From NCBI GenBank assembly GCA_937138675.1, contig CAKZPG010000003.1, positions 1 to 46,576 of the forward strand: DNA of 46,576 nt, written 5' to 3'. The translations under genes and the position numbers were made by a program. The notes beneath the pieces are model-generated. The model had not been told where the DNA came from. It did not search any database and worked only from the letters and a program-made list of their open reading frames with translations. This document shows, in pieces, positions 1 to 7,598 of the stretch. Position 1 is the stretch's first letter, and the number at the start of each line of letters is the position of its first letter. Origin of the DNA: an uncultured archaeon. GTDB taxonomy: Archaea; Halobacteriota; Halobacteria; Halobacteriales; Haloferacaceae.

Positions 1-219
1 CGCTGCTGGCAACCCGTCGTAACAACTAACGACTGACCGCCGAGAGCGGTCACTCACATCGTGGCTCCGCGGCCTTGTAGAGAACGGCCCGCGCGGGGCC
101 GGTTTTATTTTTCAGCCAACAAGCGACAGCTCCCCGGCTGCTTGCCGCTCGGAACAATACTTCCGTTGGTCTACGGCCGCAACTGTTGGACTATCAGCAC
201 AATTCGAGGTGGAGTCTCC
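1..219. other. Non-coding left edge, probably eroded mobile-element DNA
   Basis: I see no convincing gene here. A reading frame from 61 to 258 ends in the residues LKQRTASTVSE, but its upstream part looks like no protein I know and is probably eroded. There is a 7-bp-stem hairpin at 34-52 (TGACCGC / GCGGTCA). A second perfect hairpin (AGGTGG / CCACCT) at 207-224 runs into the repeat that starts at 220. The stretch most likely belongs to the same degenerate insertion element as that repeat. Confidence 0.45.
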
Positions 220-273
220 CACCTCAAGCAGCGAACGGCGTCAACCGTGAGCGAGTAGGGTAGGGTAGTTCAC
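220..273 (+). repeat. Terminal repeat, left copy (TnpB-tail-like, inverted relative to right end)
   Basis: This 54-base stretch matches the reverse complement of 46523-46576 at 48 of 54 positions by hand alignment. In one frame it reads LKQRTASTVSE-stop, and the right copy reads LKERTASAVSE-stop. From memory, tails of this kind occur at the 3' ends of haloarchaeal IS200/IS605-type tnpB genes; that assignment is inference. The repeat ends 13 bases from the stop codon of the neighbouring halocyanin gene, so the element boundary almost touches core DNA. Confidence 0.7.
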
Positions 274-286
274 CGCGTCCCTGTGT

Positions 287-913
287 TTAGCTGTCGGGCG
301 TCTCGTAGTCGCCGCCGTACTTGATAAGAAAGAAGCCAAGCGAGAGCGTTGTTACCATCGCGACGACCGTCGCAATCCCGAGCGTTTTCGCGCTACTCGG
401 CACCTGTGGGACGCCGCCGCCGCCGCCACCCTCCCCAGCGCCGCCGCCCTCCTCGGGGAGTGCGCCGACGACGACGACACCTTTCATTCCCAGAGACTGG
501 TGAGGCTGGCAGTAGTAAGTAGTTGCACCTTCTTCCTCGAAGGTGTGTTCGAAGGTGAACCCAGCGTCGGCGACGAGTTCTGAGTCAAAGCTGGCGCCGT
601 CCTGAGCGACGACGTTGTGCTGGCCGCCCTCGCCCGTCCACTCCCAAATAACCGTTGTCCCAGGGTCGACCTGCACGGCGGCGGGCCCGAAGCCGAAGGC
701 GCCGCCGTTGGCCTCAGTACCGACCTGAACAGTCACCTCGGAACTGCCCGTCTCGTCGACTACCTCCGAGTAGTTGCCGACGTTTGACATCCACCCCCCG
801 AAGCTTGGCTGGGCGGCGACAGTCCCGGCGGTTCCGGCCGCGCCGGCGGCCCCACCCGTCGCCGCCGCAGCGCTACGGAGGACGGTTCGTCGTGAGACCT
901 GCGGTTCGCTCAT
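287..913 (-). CDS. hcp: Halocyanin (type I blue copper protein), first copy
   Basis: This is a 208-residue membrane-attached blue copper protein that would carry electrons on the outer face of the membrane. A twin-arginine signal (SRRTVLR, Arg8-Arg9) is followed by an Ala/Gly-rich stretch. The cupredoxin domain spans about 40-150, with copper ligands His99, Cys135, His138 and Met143 visible (QHNVV and CQPHQSLGM). A Gly-rich linker and one C-terminal membrane helix (about 178-198) follow. I see no lipobox cysteine. The gene is alone at the window edge, transcribed towards the terminal repeat, with a TATA-like sequence (ttcactatc) about 28 bases before the ATG. The cupredoxin core is identical at nucleotide level to the halocyanin at 11563, but the signal and anchor differ. 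It may supply a different oxidase from that copy. Confidence 0.9.
   Translation of the reverse strand: MSEPQVSRRTVLRSAAAATGGAAGAAGTAGTVAAQPSFGGWMSNVGNYSEVVDETGSSEVTVQVGTEANGGAFGFGPAAVQVDPGTTVIWEWTGEGGQHNVVAQDGASFDSELVADAGFTFEHTFEEEGATTYYCQPHQSLGMKGVVVVGALPEEGGGAGEGGGGGGVPQVPSSAKTLGIATVVAMVTTLSLGFFLIKYGGDYETPDS
424..766 (-). repeat. 343-bp identical tract shared with 11715-12057
   Basis: Within the halocyanin gene, bases 424-766 are identical by eye to 11715-12057, in the same orientation and at a constant offset of 11291. The first mismatches are at 423/11714 and 767/12058. The tract covers residues 50 to about 163, which is the whole copper-binding core. Third codon positions are identical too, which points to recent gene conversion or recent duplication rather than selection on the protein. 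Confidence 0.9.
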
Positions 914-1003
914 AATCGGTTTTCAGGAACCGGAGATAGTGAATCCTCTGGTCCACGTCTGCCGTTCCGCAACCCTTTTGCGCGTTTCGGAGAACCGAGA
1001 TCT

Positions 1004-1264
1004 ATGGATAATGACGCCGAGCGACAACTCCGCGAGCAGCTACTTGCGGCGTTCGGGAAGGCCGACTTTCCTGTAGAGGACCAGATGAGGTTGGTGCCCG
1101 CGCTGCCCGACGGGCCATTGACGACTTTTGAGGCCGGGGACCGGTCATTCACAGCGATGGAACTCGCAGCCGAGATTGGTGACTACCAGTCGTTCCCCTA
1201 CGCGGACGCTGAATCGCTCGTCGACGACGTGGTCGACGCGATGCAGGCTGAAGGAATGCTGTGA
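1004..1264 (+). CDS. Small conserved haloarchaeal protein (DUF5789-type)
   Basis: This 86-residue acidic soluble protein of unknown function resembles the haloarchaeal family I know as DUF5789. It opens with a charged helix (MDNDAERQLREQLLAAFGKADFPV) and has the conserved-looking FPYADAESLVDDV towards the end. There are no membrane segments and no cysteines. The ATG at 1004 is preceded at about -30 by a TATA-like stretch (acccttttgc, near 970-979), which suits a leaderless message. It is divergent from the halocyanin gene with about 90 bases between the two starts. A hairpin downstream at 1301-1345 may end its transcript. No function can be inferred from the neighbours. Confidence 0.75.
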   Translation: MDNDAERQLREQLLAAFGKADFPVEDQMRLVPALPDGPLTTFEAGDRSFTAMELAAEIGDYQSFPYADAESLVDDVVDAMQAEGML

Positions 1265-1300
1265 CATCCTCTGTAGGCTGACGCCTATGATTCTTCGAGC

Positions 1301-1345
1301 AGAGAAACCCCAGTTCACTGCGGAAGTGATTCTGATGGTTTCTCT
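1301..1345 (+). terminator. Nested hairpin followed by a T-rich run
   Basis: An outer 9-bp perfect stem (AGAGAAACC at 1301-1309 with GGTTTCTCT at 1337-1345) encloses an inner 5-bp stem (TCACT 1315-1319 with AGTGA 1325-1329). A T-rich stretch (tatttttg) follows at 1352-1358. It lies 36 bases after the DUF5789-type stop codon, so a transcription-end role is plausible. A partly similar motif (agaaaccc, then ttcac and gtgaa arms) recurs near 1369-1397. Confidence 0.45.
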
Positions 1346-1541
1346 ACGGACTATTTTTGTTTGAGAAAAGAAACCCGCCGTTCACGATAGAGGTGAATCC
1401 AACGATATTGACACAGCTTACTACACTGTCCCCGGCCGTTGGCTTCATGTGATGACAGTCTCCTCGCGATCGGCTGATAGCGTCACCGGGGGACTGAACC
1501 GAGGGGATCGAGCTTTTCTCGTGGGCGTGCGGCGAGACGGT

Positions 1542-3341
1542 GTGGTAGACGAGTCCCACGCGTTCGACGTTGAGCGGTACCTCACTGTCAGGAACGCCTA
1601 CGGCGCCAGCGTCTCCCCCAACGGCCGCGTCGCCTTCCTCACCGACACCACGGGCGTCCCGCAGGTCTGGACGGTCGATGTGCCGGAGGCGTGGCCCGAC
1701 CAGCGCACTTTCCTTGATGAGCGGGTGATGTTCGTTGACTACTCACCGACCCGCGAGGAGTTCGCCTACGGCGCCGACGTGGGGGGCAACGAGCGCGCGG
1801 ACCTCTACCTACTCGACCCCGACGACGGTCCGCCGGTCAACCTGACGGCACGCCCGGACGCGAAACACCGCTGGGGCGGGTGGGCACCCGACGGCGACCG
1901 GTTCGCCTTCGCCGCGAACCGCCGTGATCGTTCGAGTTTCGATATCTTCGTTCAGTCGCGCGATGCGACCGCGGCCGACCGGGTCCACGAGACGGACGGC
2001 TGGGTTGACGCCGCCGGATGGTCGCCTGACGGCACCCGCATCGCGGTTGTCGAGTCCCGGTCGTCGTACGACCAGTCGCCCTCTGTACTCGACCCGAAGA
2101 CGGGCGAGCACACGGTCCTCGGCGAGGACGACGCCCGCCACCGCGGCGTCGAGTGGGGCCCCGATGGCGAGTACCTCTACTGCGGTACCGACCGCGCGAG
2201 CGACACGCTGCGTCTGGAGCGGCTGGCGGTCAATGGCTCGGGCTACGACATTGTTGTCGACGGCGGCGAATGGGGAGTTGACGGCGTCTCTATCCACGAG
2301 GGTGGGCGTATCGCATACTCACGGAACGTCGATGGTGAGACGGAACTAACGGTCGGGCTGCTCGATGAAGGCGAGGTCGTCGAGACGGTCAGGCCGTCGT
2401 TCCCATCGGTCGGTGTTGCGGGCGGGGCGGGGTGGAGCGCCGGTGGCGACCAACTCGCGCTCGCTGCGTCCAGCCGGGTCGACAACACAAATATCCACGT
2501 CGTCGACCCGAAGACGGGCCAACGAGAGCGGTGGACCTGTGCCTCGACAGCGGGCATCCCTCGCGAGCAATTTCAAGCGCCCGACCTCATACGGTACCGG
2601 ACGTTCGACGGGCGGGCAATTCCGGCGTGGCTCACGCTTCCACCCGACCCGACGCCGGGGGAGACGCCCGTTGTTGTGGAGGTCCACGGCGGTCCCGAGT
2701 CCCAGCGGCGTCCGGGGTTTAACGCGGTGACACAGATCCTTTGCTCTCGCGGATACGCCGTCTTTGAGCCGAACGTTCGTGGGTCGGCGGGCTACGGCCG
2801 GCGGTACGCCTCGCTGGACGACGTTGAGCGGCGGATGGACGCGGTCGCGGATCTTGAGGCGGCGGCGGACTGGCTGACCGACCACAGCCTCGTCGACCCG
2901 GACCGGATCGCGGTGATGGGCGGCTCCTACGGCGGGTTTATGACGCTCGCTGCGCTGACAACCTACCCGGACCGCTGGGCTGCCGGTGTCGACGTCGTTG
3001 GTATCGCGAGCTTCGTCACCTTCCTCAAGAACACCGGCGACTGGCGCCGGAAACTCCGCGAAGCCGAGTACGGCTCGCTCGACGCGGACCGGGCGCTCTT
3101 GGAGCAACTGAGCCCGCTCTCGCACATCGATTGTATCGCAGCGCCGCTGTTCGTTCTTCACGGCGAGAACGACCCGCGCGTCCCCGTTGACGAGGCGCGA
3201 CAGGTGGTGACGGCGGCGCGCGAGCAGGGGGTCCAGGTGCGTGAACTGGTCTTCGACGACGAGGGCCACGGGTTCTCAAAGCTGGAGAACCGTGTTGAGG
3301 CGTACACCGCAGTCGCGGAGTTTCTCGCGAACCACGTATAA
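1542..3341 (+). CDS. S9 family serine peptidase (prolyl oligopeptidase / acylaminoacyl peptidase type)
   Basis: This is a cytoplasmic peptidase of about 599 residues. The N-terminal half is a beta-propeller made of repeats such as SPNG and APDGDRFAF (PD40/WD40-like). The C-terminal half is an alpha/beta-hydrolase domain. The catalytic triad is visible: Ser462 in GGSYGG, Asp544 in GENDPRVP and His576 in DEGHGF. HGGPESQ is the usual oxyanion-hole motif. Such enzymes cut short peptides or remove acylated N-terminal residues. I chose the GTG at 1542 because family members usually begin just before the FDVERYL segment and a TTTT-containing TATA-like box lies 28 bases upstream. A start at 1452 (ATG) would add 30 residues and also has an AT-rich box at about -30, so the start is uncertain. 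The gene has its own promoter and is not in an operon. Confidence 0.88.
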   Translation: MVDESHAFDVERYLTVRNAYGASVSPNGRVAFLTDTTGVPQVWTVDVPEAWPDQRTFLDERVMFVDYSPTREEFAYGADVGGNERADLYLLDPDDGPPVNLTARPDAKHRWGGWAPDGDRFAFAANRRDRSSFDIFVQSRDATAADRVHETDGWVDAAGWSPDGTRIAVVESRSSYDQSPSVLDPKTGEHTVLGEDDARHRGVEWGPDGEYLYCGTDRASDTLRLERLAVNGSGYDIVVDGGEWGVDGVSIHEGGRIAYSRNVDGETELTVGLLDEGEVVETVRPSFPSVGVAGGAGWSAGGDQLALAASSRVDNTNIHVVDPKTGQRERWTCASTAGIPREQFQAPDLIRYRTFDGRAIPAWLTLPPDPTPGETPVVVEVHGGPESQRRPGFNAVTQILCSRGYAVFEPNVRGSAGYGRRYASLDDVERRMDAVADLEAAADWLTDHSLVDPDRIAVMGGSYGGFMTLAALTTYPDRWAAGVDVVGIASFVTFLKNTGDWRRKLREAEYGSLDADRALLEQLSPLSHIDCIAAPLFVLHGENDPRVPVDEARQVVTAAREQGVQVRELVFDDEGHGFSKLENRVEAYTAVAEFLANHV

Positions 3342-3380
3342 TGCGTCAGAGTAAAATCGCTCGGTGGTGAGCTATGTGGT

Positions 3381-3818
3381 ATGAGTGCGGACCACGAGCC
3401 AGCCGGAGGCGAGCGTGAGCGGCCGATCCGGTGTCTCGTCGCAAAGGTTGGTCTGGACGGCCACGACCGCGGCGCGCACGTCATCTCGCGGGCCTTCCGT
3501 GACGCGGGCTTCGAGGTCATCTACTCTGGACTCCACCGGGCGCCAGAGGACATCGTCCAGGCGGCAGTTCAGGAAGACGTCGACGTCGTTGGCCTCTCTA
3601 TCCTCTCCGGAGCGCACAACACGCTCATCCCGAAGGTTATCGAGGGGTTGGCGGAGTACGATGCACTCTCCGACACCCTTGTTGTTGTCGGCGGTATCGT
3701 CCCCGACGACGACGCGAAACAACTGAAGGAAGCGGGCGTCGCAGAGGTGTTCGGCCCGGGGACGCCGATGGAAGAGACGATTCAGTTCATCCGCGAGAAC
3801 GTCGCGGATCGTAAATGA
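3381..3818 (+). CDS. mcmA2: Methylmalonyl-CoA mutase, cobalamin-binding subunit
   Basis: This 145-residue protein is the B12-binding subunit of methylmalonyl-CoA mutase, which interconverts (R)-methylmalonyl-CoA and succinyl-CoA. The cobalamin signature is complete: DGHDRG (residues 26-31, with His28 as the cobalt ligand), then SILSGAH, and GG near VVGGIVPDDD. In haloarchaea the large catalytic subunit is a separate gene, and it is not in this window. The gene overlaps meaB by four bases (ATGA), so translation is probably coupled. A TATA-like aaaat lies about 30 bases upstream of the ATG. The pathway serves propionyl-CoA and odd-chain or branched-chain carbon entering the TCA cycle. Confidence 0.93.
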   Translation: MSADHEPAGGERERPIRCLVAKVGLDGHDRGAHVISRAFRDAGFEVIYSGLHRAPEDIVQAAVQEDVDVVGLSILSGAHNTLIPKVIEGLAEYDALSDTLVVVGGIVPDDDAKQLKEAGVAEVFGPGTPMEETIQFIRENVADRK

Positions 3819-4870
3819 CTGAGGGGGCGACGCCCGACCTCGTCGTGGATCTTCTGGGCGGCGACATGCGTGCGCTCGCGCGAACGATCACTCGCATCGA
3901 AAACCGGAGCGGCGACTATCGTGATCTGGTGAGCGCGCTCTACCCACACACGGGGTCGGCGTCTGTCGTCGGGATCACGGGCTCGCCGGGCGCCGGTAAG
4001 TCCACGCTCGTTGATGAACTCGTCTCGCACTACCGCGAGAACGACGAGACGGTGGGGGTGATCGCGGTCGACCCTTCCTCGCCGTACACCGGCGGCGCGG
4101 TTCTTGGCGACCGTATCCGGATGGGCTCGGCGGTCGGTGACCACGGCGTATTCGTCCGGTCGATGTCGGCCCGTGGCCACCTTGGCGGACTCTCGACGGC
4201 AACTGTAGACGCGGTGAAGGCCTTTGACGCGTTTGGCATGGACCGGGTTGTGATCGAGACGGTCGGGGCCGGGCAGAACGAGGTTGACGTCGTCCGCACC
4301 GCAGACACGGTTGTTGTCCTCGTCCAGCCTGGCTCGGGTGACGATGTCCAGATGCTGAAGGCTGGAATTTTAGAGATAGGCGACGTCTTCGTCGTCAACA
4401 AAGCCGACCTCGACGGCGCAGAGCGGACCGCCGCCGACCTGGAGGAGATGCTCGAACTCCGTGGGTCTGAGGAGCGCACGCGAGTCGGCCACCACGGCGC
4501 GGTGGAGGTCGACAGTGTGGCAGACGATGGCGAGACGGAGGACGAATCTGACGCGTGGTCCCCGCCGGTGCTTCAGACGGTCGCGACGACCGGCGATGGA
4601 ATCGCCGGACTCGCGACGACGCTCGACGGCCATCGAGCGCATCTGGAGCGGACCGGCGAGCGCGAGTCCCGGGCGCGCACCCGCGCCGCCGCGGAGGTCC
4701 GCACGCTCTTGCGACAGGACACTGCAGACCTCGTGGAGACGGAACTCCGCCGTCGCGGAGGGATAGACGAGGTCGCGGCACGGGTGGCAGAGCGTGAGAC
4801 CGACCCCTACACGGTCGCGGACGAGCTTCTTGGACCGCTTCGGGACTATCTCGCAGAGGTCAACGACTGA
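3815..4870 (+). CDS. meaB: Methylmalonyl-CoA mutase-associated GTPase MeaB
   Basis: This 351-residue G3E-family P-loop GTPase loads and protects the B12 cofactor of methylmalonyl-CoA mutase. Visible motifs are the P-loop GSPGAGKS (56-63), a switch region with DPSSPYTGGAVLGDRIRM, the ETVGAGQNE segment typical of MeaB/ArgK, and NKAD for guanine recognition. A negatively charged insert at about 225-250 (VADDGETEDESDA) is not part of the core fold and is probably haloadaptive. The start overlaps the end of mcmA2, and the operon of cobalamin subunit plus chaperone GTPase supports the call over the older ArgK name. Confidence 0.93.
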   Translation: MTEGATPDLVVDLLGGDMRALARTITRIENRSGDYRDLVSALYPHTGSASVVGITGSPGAGKSTLVDELVSHYRENDETVGVIAVDPSSPYTGGAVLGDRIRMGSAVGDHGVFVRSMSARGHLGGLSTATVDAVKAFDAFGMDRVVIETVGAGQNEVDVVRTADTVVVLVQPGSGDDVQMLKAGILEIGDVFVVNKADLDGAERTAADLEEMLELRGSEERTRVGHHGAVEVDSVADDGETEDESDAWSPPVLQTVATTGDGIAGLATTLDGHRAHLERTGERESRARTRAAAEVRTLLRQDTADLVETELRRRGGIDEVAARVAERETDPYTVADELLGPLRDYLAEVND

Positions 4871-4909
4871 GAGCGGGGGTCTTACGTCGCTTGCCCTCGT
4901 TCTACCAGT

Positions 4910-5881
4910 ATGCGACTCAGACGTGTCCTCGAGTCCCTGACGCTCGTTCTTTTCGCGAGCATCGCGGCCGTTCGCGGCCTCCAGAACAGTGCGGGCGTCC
5001 TCGAACCGCCGCTCGATGGTGACCACCGCCGCTTCCAGTGGCGAGGAGTCGACGTGGCCTACACTGAAGCCGGCGAGCCATCGGACCCGACGCTTGTTCT
5101 CCTTCACGGAATCAACGCCGCCGGCTCGTCAGGCGAGTTCCGTGAGGTGTTCGCGGACCTCGCGGCCGACTACCACGTCGTCGCGCCCGACCTGCCCGGC
5201 TTTGGCTGCTCAGACCGGCCGCCGCTGCGCTACTCGGCAACGTTCTACGAGGAGTTCGTCGCGGCCTTTCTCTCCGAGTTCGACGAGCCCCAGGTACTCG
5301 CGTCCAGCCTCACTGGCGCGTACGTAGTGAAGACAGCCCGACGCGACCCCGACCTTGTCGCTGACCTGACGCTGGTCTGTCCGACCGCCGTCGCGGGCCC
5401 GGAGCCACCGAAGACGGCGCTCCGCGAACTGCTTCGCGCACCCGTCGTCGGCGAACTGATCCACGGTGTGCTGGTCTCGAAGCCCTCGATCCGGTATTTC
5501 AATTCTGACCACGGCTACTACGGCGCCGACCAGCCGTCGACCGCGTGGGAGGACTACGAGTGGCAGACGGGCCACCAGCCGAACGCCCGGCACGCTGTCG
5601 CCTCCTTCGTCGCCGGCTTTCTCAACGCTGACGCGTCTCTGGGGGCGACCCTTGCTGACCTCAATCAGGCTGGCGTCAAGACGACGCTGGTCTGGGGACG
5701 CGAGGCTGAGATCACCCCACTCGCGGAGGGGCGTGCGCTTGCCGAGGAGGCAGACTGTCGGCTGGTCGTCATTGACGACACGAAGCTCCTACCCCACGTT
5801 GAGTTCCCGGACGCGGTCGTCAGTGTCCTGCGCGGCGGTCAACTGGCGCCAGAGTCGGCGGCCGAAGAACGAGCCGGCTGA
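4910..5881 (+). CDS. Alpha/beta-fold hydrolase
   Basis: This 323-residue hydrolase has an N-terminal hydrophobic or amphipathic segment (residues 5-22) that could attach it to the membrane. The oxyanion-hole motif LLHGINAAGSS and the family motif DLPGFGCSDRP are clear. The expected nucleophile elbow reads ASSLTG instead of GxSxG, with the second Ser as the likely nucleophile. A late acid (LVWGREAEITP) and a His (LLPHVEFPD) could complete the triad. The substrate cannot be told from the sequence. A TATA-like tcttacgt sits about 30 bases before the ATG, so it is probably transcribed alone. It converges on the DUF35 gene. Confidence 0.82.
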   Translation: MRLRRVLESLTLVLFASIAAVRGLQNSAGVLEPPLDGDHRRFQWRGVDVAYTEAGEPSDPTLVLLHGINAAGSSGEFREVFADLAADYHVVAPDLPGFGCSDRPPLRYSATFYEEFVAAFLSEFDEPQVLASSLTGAYVVKTARRDPDLVADLTLVCPTAVAGPEPPKTALRELLRAPVVGELIHGVLVSKPSIRYFNSDHGYYGADQPSTAWEDYEWQTGHQPNARHAVASFVAGFLNADASLGATLADLNQAGVKTTLVWGREAEITPLAEGRALAEEADCRLVVIDDTKLLPHVEFPDAVVSVLRGGQLAPESAAEERAG

Positions 5882-5913
5882 CCTGCGCAGCGTCACGGAG
5901 AACACCCCGGTAC

Positions 5914-6327
5914 TCACTCGGGGATCATATTAGACGGACGAAAGACGACGACACGGTCGCTTGTCTGCGGATTTTTGTCGACCGTCGGCTCAACAGACGC
6001 CCCCACATCGACCGATTCGGCGTCAACCTCGCGGACCAGCCCTGTTATTCGAACGTCGCCTACTGCTGCGATAGCAGTGACGTACGGTGTCTGGTCGTTG
6101 AACTCTCGGGTCCCGAGATGAACGACGGTGTAGGTGACAATCTCGCCGCTGGCCGGCAGTGCCTCTTCCGTCAGGTCGTCCGAGCCACAGTCCGGGCAGA
6201 CTAGTCGTGGTGGGAGCGATGCGTGGTTGTTGGGACACCGCAGGAGGTATCCGTCGCCGGTTTCCAGCGCGTCTAGCCAGTCGTCGTACCCACGGTCACG
6301 GATCTCGCTGTCCCCGGCGTCCGTCAT
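5914..6327 (-). CDS. DUF35 OB-fold/zinc-ribbon protein, thiolase partner
   Basis: This 137-residue protein has an N-terminal zinc ribbon with candidate ligands Cys31, His35, Cys44 and Cys47 (CPNNH and CPDCGSDDL). An OB-fold acyl-CoA-binding domain follows (about 55-137, GEIVTYTVVH onwards). Proteins of this family bridge archaeal thiolases to partner enzymes and channel acyl-CoA intermediates, as shown for the archaeal thiolase/HMG-CoA synthase complex. The start overlaps the thiolase stop by four bases, so the two are made together. Its specific acyl-CoA substrate is not known from sequence. His in place of one ribbon Cys is a small departure from the usual four-Cys pattern. Confidence 0.87.
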   Translation of the reverse strand: MTDAGDSEIRDRGYDDWLDALETGDGYLLRCPNNHASLPPRLVCPDCGSDDLTEEALPASGEIVTYTVVHLGTREFNDQTPYVTAIAAVGDVRITGLVREVDAESVDVGASVEPTVDKNPQTSDRVVVFRPSNMIPE

Positions 6328-7487
6328 TCGACTACCTCCAGAAGATGGACAACGGCACTCGCGACCGTTCCGCCAGCGTTGTGGGTCAGCCCCACTGTTC
6401 CGTCGACTGCGTCGGCGTTCGGGTGGTCGCCGCGCAGAAGCCGGGTCATCTCGACCACCTGGCTCCCACCAGTCGCGCCGACAGGGTGCCCCTTGGCCTT
6501 CAGGCCTCCAGAGAGATTGACCGGCAGGTCGCCATCCGCGGTCGTCTCACCACGACGCGCGGCACCGACCGCCTCGCCGTAGTCGTAGAACCCCAGTCCC
6601 TCCAGCGCACAGACCTCTGCGATCGTGAAGCAGTCGTGGACCTCGACGGCAGCGACGTCCCCACGGCCGACGCCTGCATCGGCGAACGCCTCCATGGCGG
6701 CTGCATCTGTTGCTGGTGTACGTGCAGGGTCCCCCCGGCTCTGGAGGGCGAGTGCGTCGCCGCCCTGCCCAGAGCCGACGATGGCGACGGATGCGTCGAG
6801 CTCGTTCGCCTCGGCATACGCCTCGCTCACGACGACAAGGGCGCTCGCGCCATCCGTGACCGGACAGGAGTCGTAGAGACCCAGCGGCTCCGCGATTATC
6901 GGCGCCGAGAGCGCCTGCTCGACGGTAATGGCCTTGCGGTACTGGGCGTACTCGTTCGGCACCGCATTCTCGTGGTTCTTCACTGCGACGTGCGCGAGGT
7001 CCTCGCGCTCGCCACCGAACTCCTCGAAGTACGACCGGGCCATCAGCGCGTACGCCCCCGGGAACGTGACGCCCGCCCGCACCTCAAACAGTTCGTCGGC
7101 AGCGATTGCGAGGGCCTCGGTCGTCTCCTCTATCGCTCGGTTGGTCATCCGCTCCATCCCGCCGGCCACCACGACGTCTGCCTGTCCCGCCGCAATTGCC
7201 CGCACGGCGCCGCGGACCGCGGCGCCAGCGGAGGCGCAGGCTAGTTCGTACCGGGTCGCTGGGCACGAGAGCCCAGCCGCCTCGGCCATCAGGGGCGCCT
7301 GGTGGCCCTGTCGCTCCCCGAGCGCACCCATAAAGTTGCCGTAGTGGAGTTCCGCTACAGCCTCGCGGTCGACACCCGCGTCCGCGAGCGCTGCCTCGGC
7401 TGCCTCCGCGAACAGCTCTCTACCCGTCCGGTCGGGGGTCTGCCCGAAATGCGTGAGTCCGACGCCTGCCACGCGAACGCCTTCCAT
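6324..7487 (-). CDS. Thiolase family protein (acetyl-CoA C-acyltransferase, archaeal SCP2-like type)
   Basis: This 387-residue thiolase condenses or cleaves acyl-CoA. The active Cys is probably Cys84 (ELACASAG). The HDCF segment and the GHPVGATG motif carry the catalytic His residues, and GLTHNAGG is the late Gly-rich motif. I set the start at the ATG at 7487 (MEGVRVAGVG) because it begins exactly at the first beta strand; the open frame continues far upstream but there looks like antisense of the next gene. A TATA-like tctttcac lies about 28 bases upstream. It forms an operon with the DUF35 gene. Haloarchaea have many paralogues, so I do not claim acetoacetyl-CoA formation for mevalonate synthesis specifically; fatty-acid degradation is an alternative. 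Confidence 0.88.
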   Translation of the reverse strand: MEGVRVAGVGLTHFGQTPDRTGRELFAEAAEAALADAGVDREAVAELHYGNFMGALGERQGHQAPLMAEAAGLSCPATRYELACASAGAAVRGAVRAIAAGQADVVVAGGMERMTNRAIEETTEALAIAADELFEVRAGVTFPGAYALMARSYFEEFGGEREDLAHVAVKNHENAVPNEYAQYRKAITVEQALSAPIIAEPLGLYDSCPVTDGASALVVVSEAYAEANELDASVAIVGSGQGGDALALQSRGDPARTPATDAAAMEAFADAGVGRGDVAAVEVHDCFTIAEVCALEGLGFYDYGEAVGAARRGETTADGDLPVNLSGGLKAKGHPVGATGGSQVVEMTRLLRGDHPNADAVDGTVGLTHNAGGTVASAVVHLLEVVE

Positions 7488-7598
7488 ACCCACGACCCGG
7501 TATCGTGGGTGAAAGACCTGCCGCACTCGGAGAGGAGGCTCCCCCAACTGCCCCACCACAGGCGGTCTGCTTTTCCCCTGCCCCGCCGAGGCGATGCC

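Noticed and set aside
61-258. 65-residue frame at the left edge as a real gene
   Set aside because: Only the last residues resemble a repeated tail also found at the right end; the rest has no protein-like features. Treated as mobile-element debris.
1301-1400. Start of a CRISPR array
   Set aside because: Only two loosely related units, with no conserved repeat length, no spacers and no cas genes.
6159-7244. 361-codon plus-strand frame over the thiolase
   Set aside because: It is antisense to a well-conserved thiolase and is full of Arg/His runs typical of GC-rich shadow frames.
7302-7598. N-terminal extension of the NAD-kinase-like gene
   Set aside because: The extra residues lie over the start of the divergent thiolase, do not match the family, and a TATA-like box sits 28 bases before the ATG at 7599.
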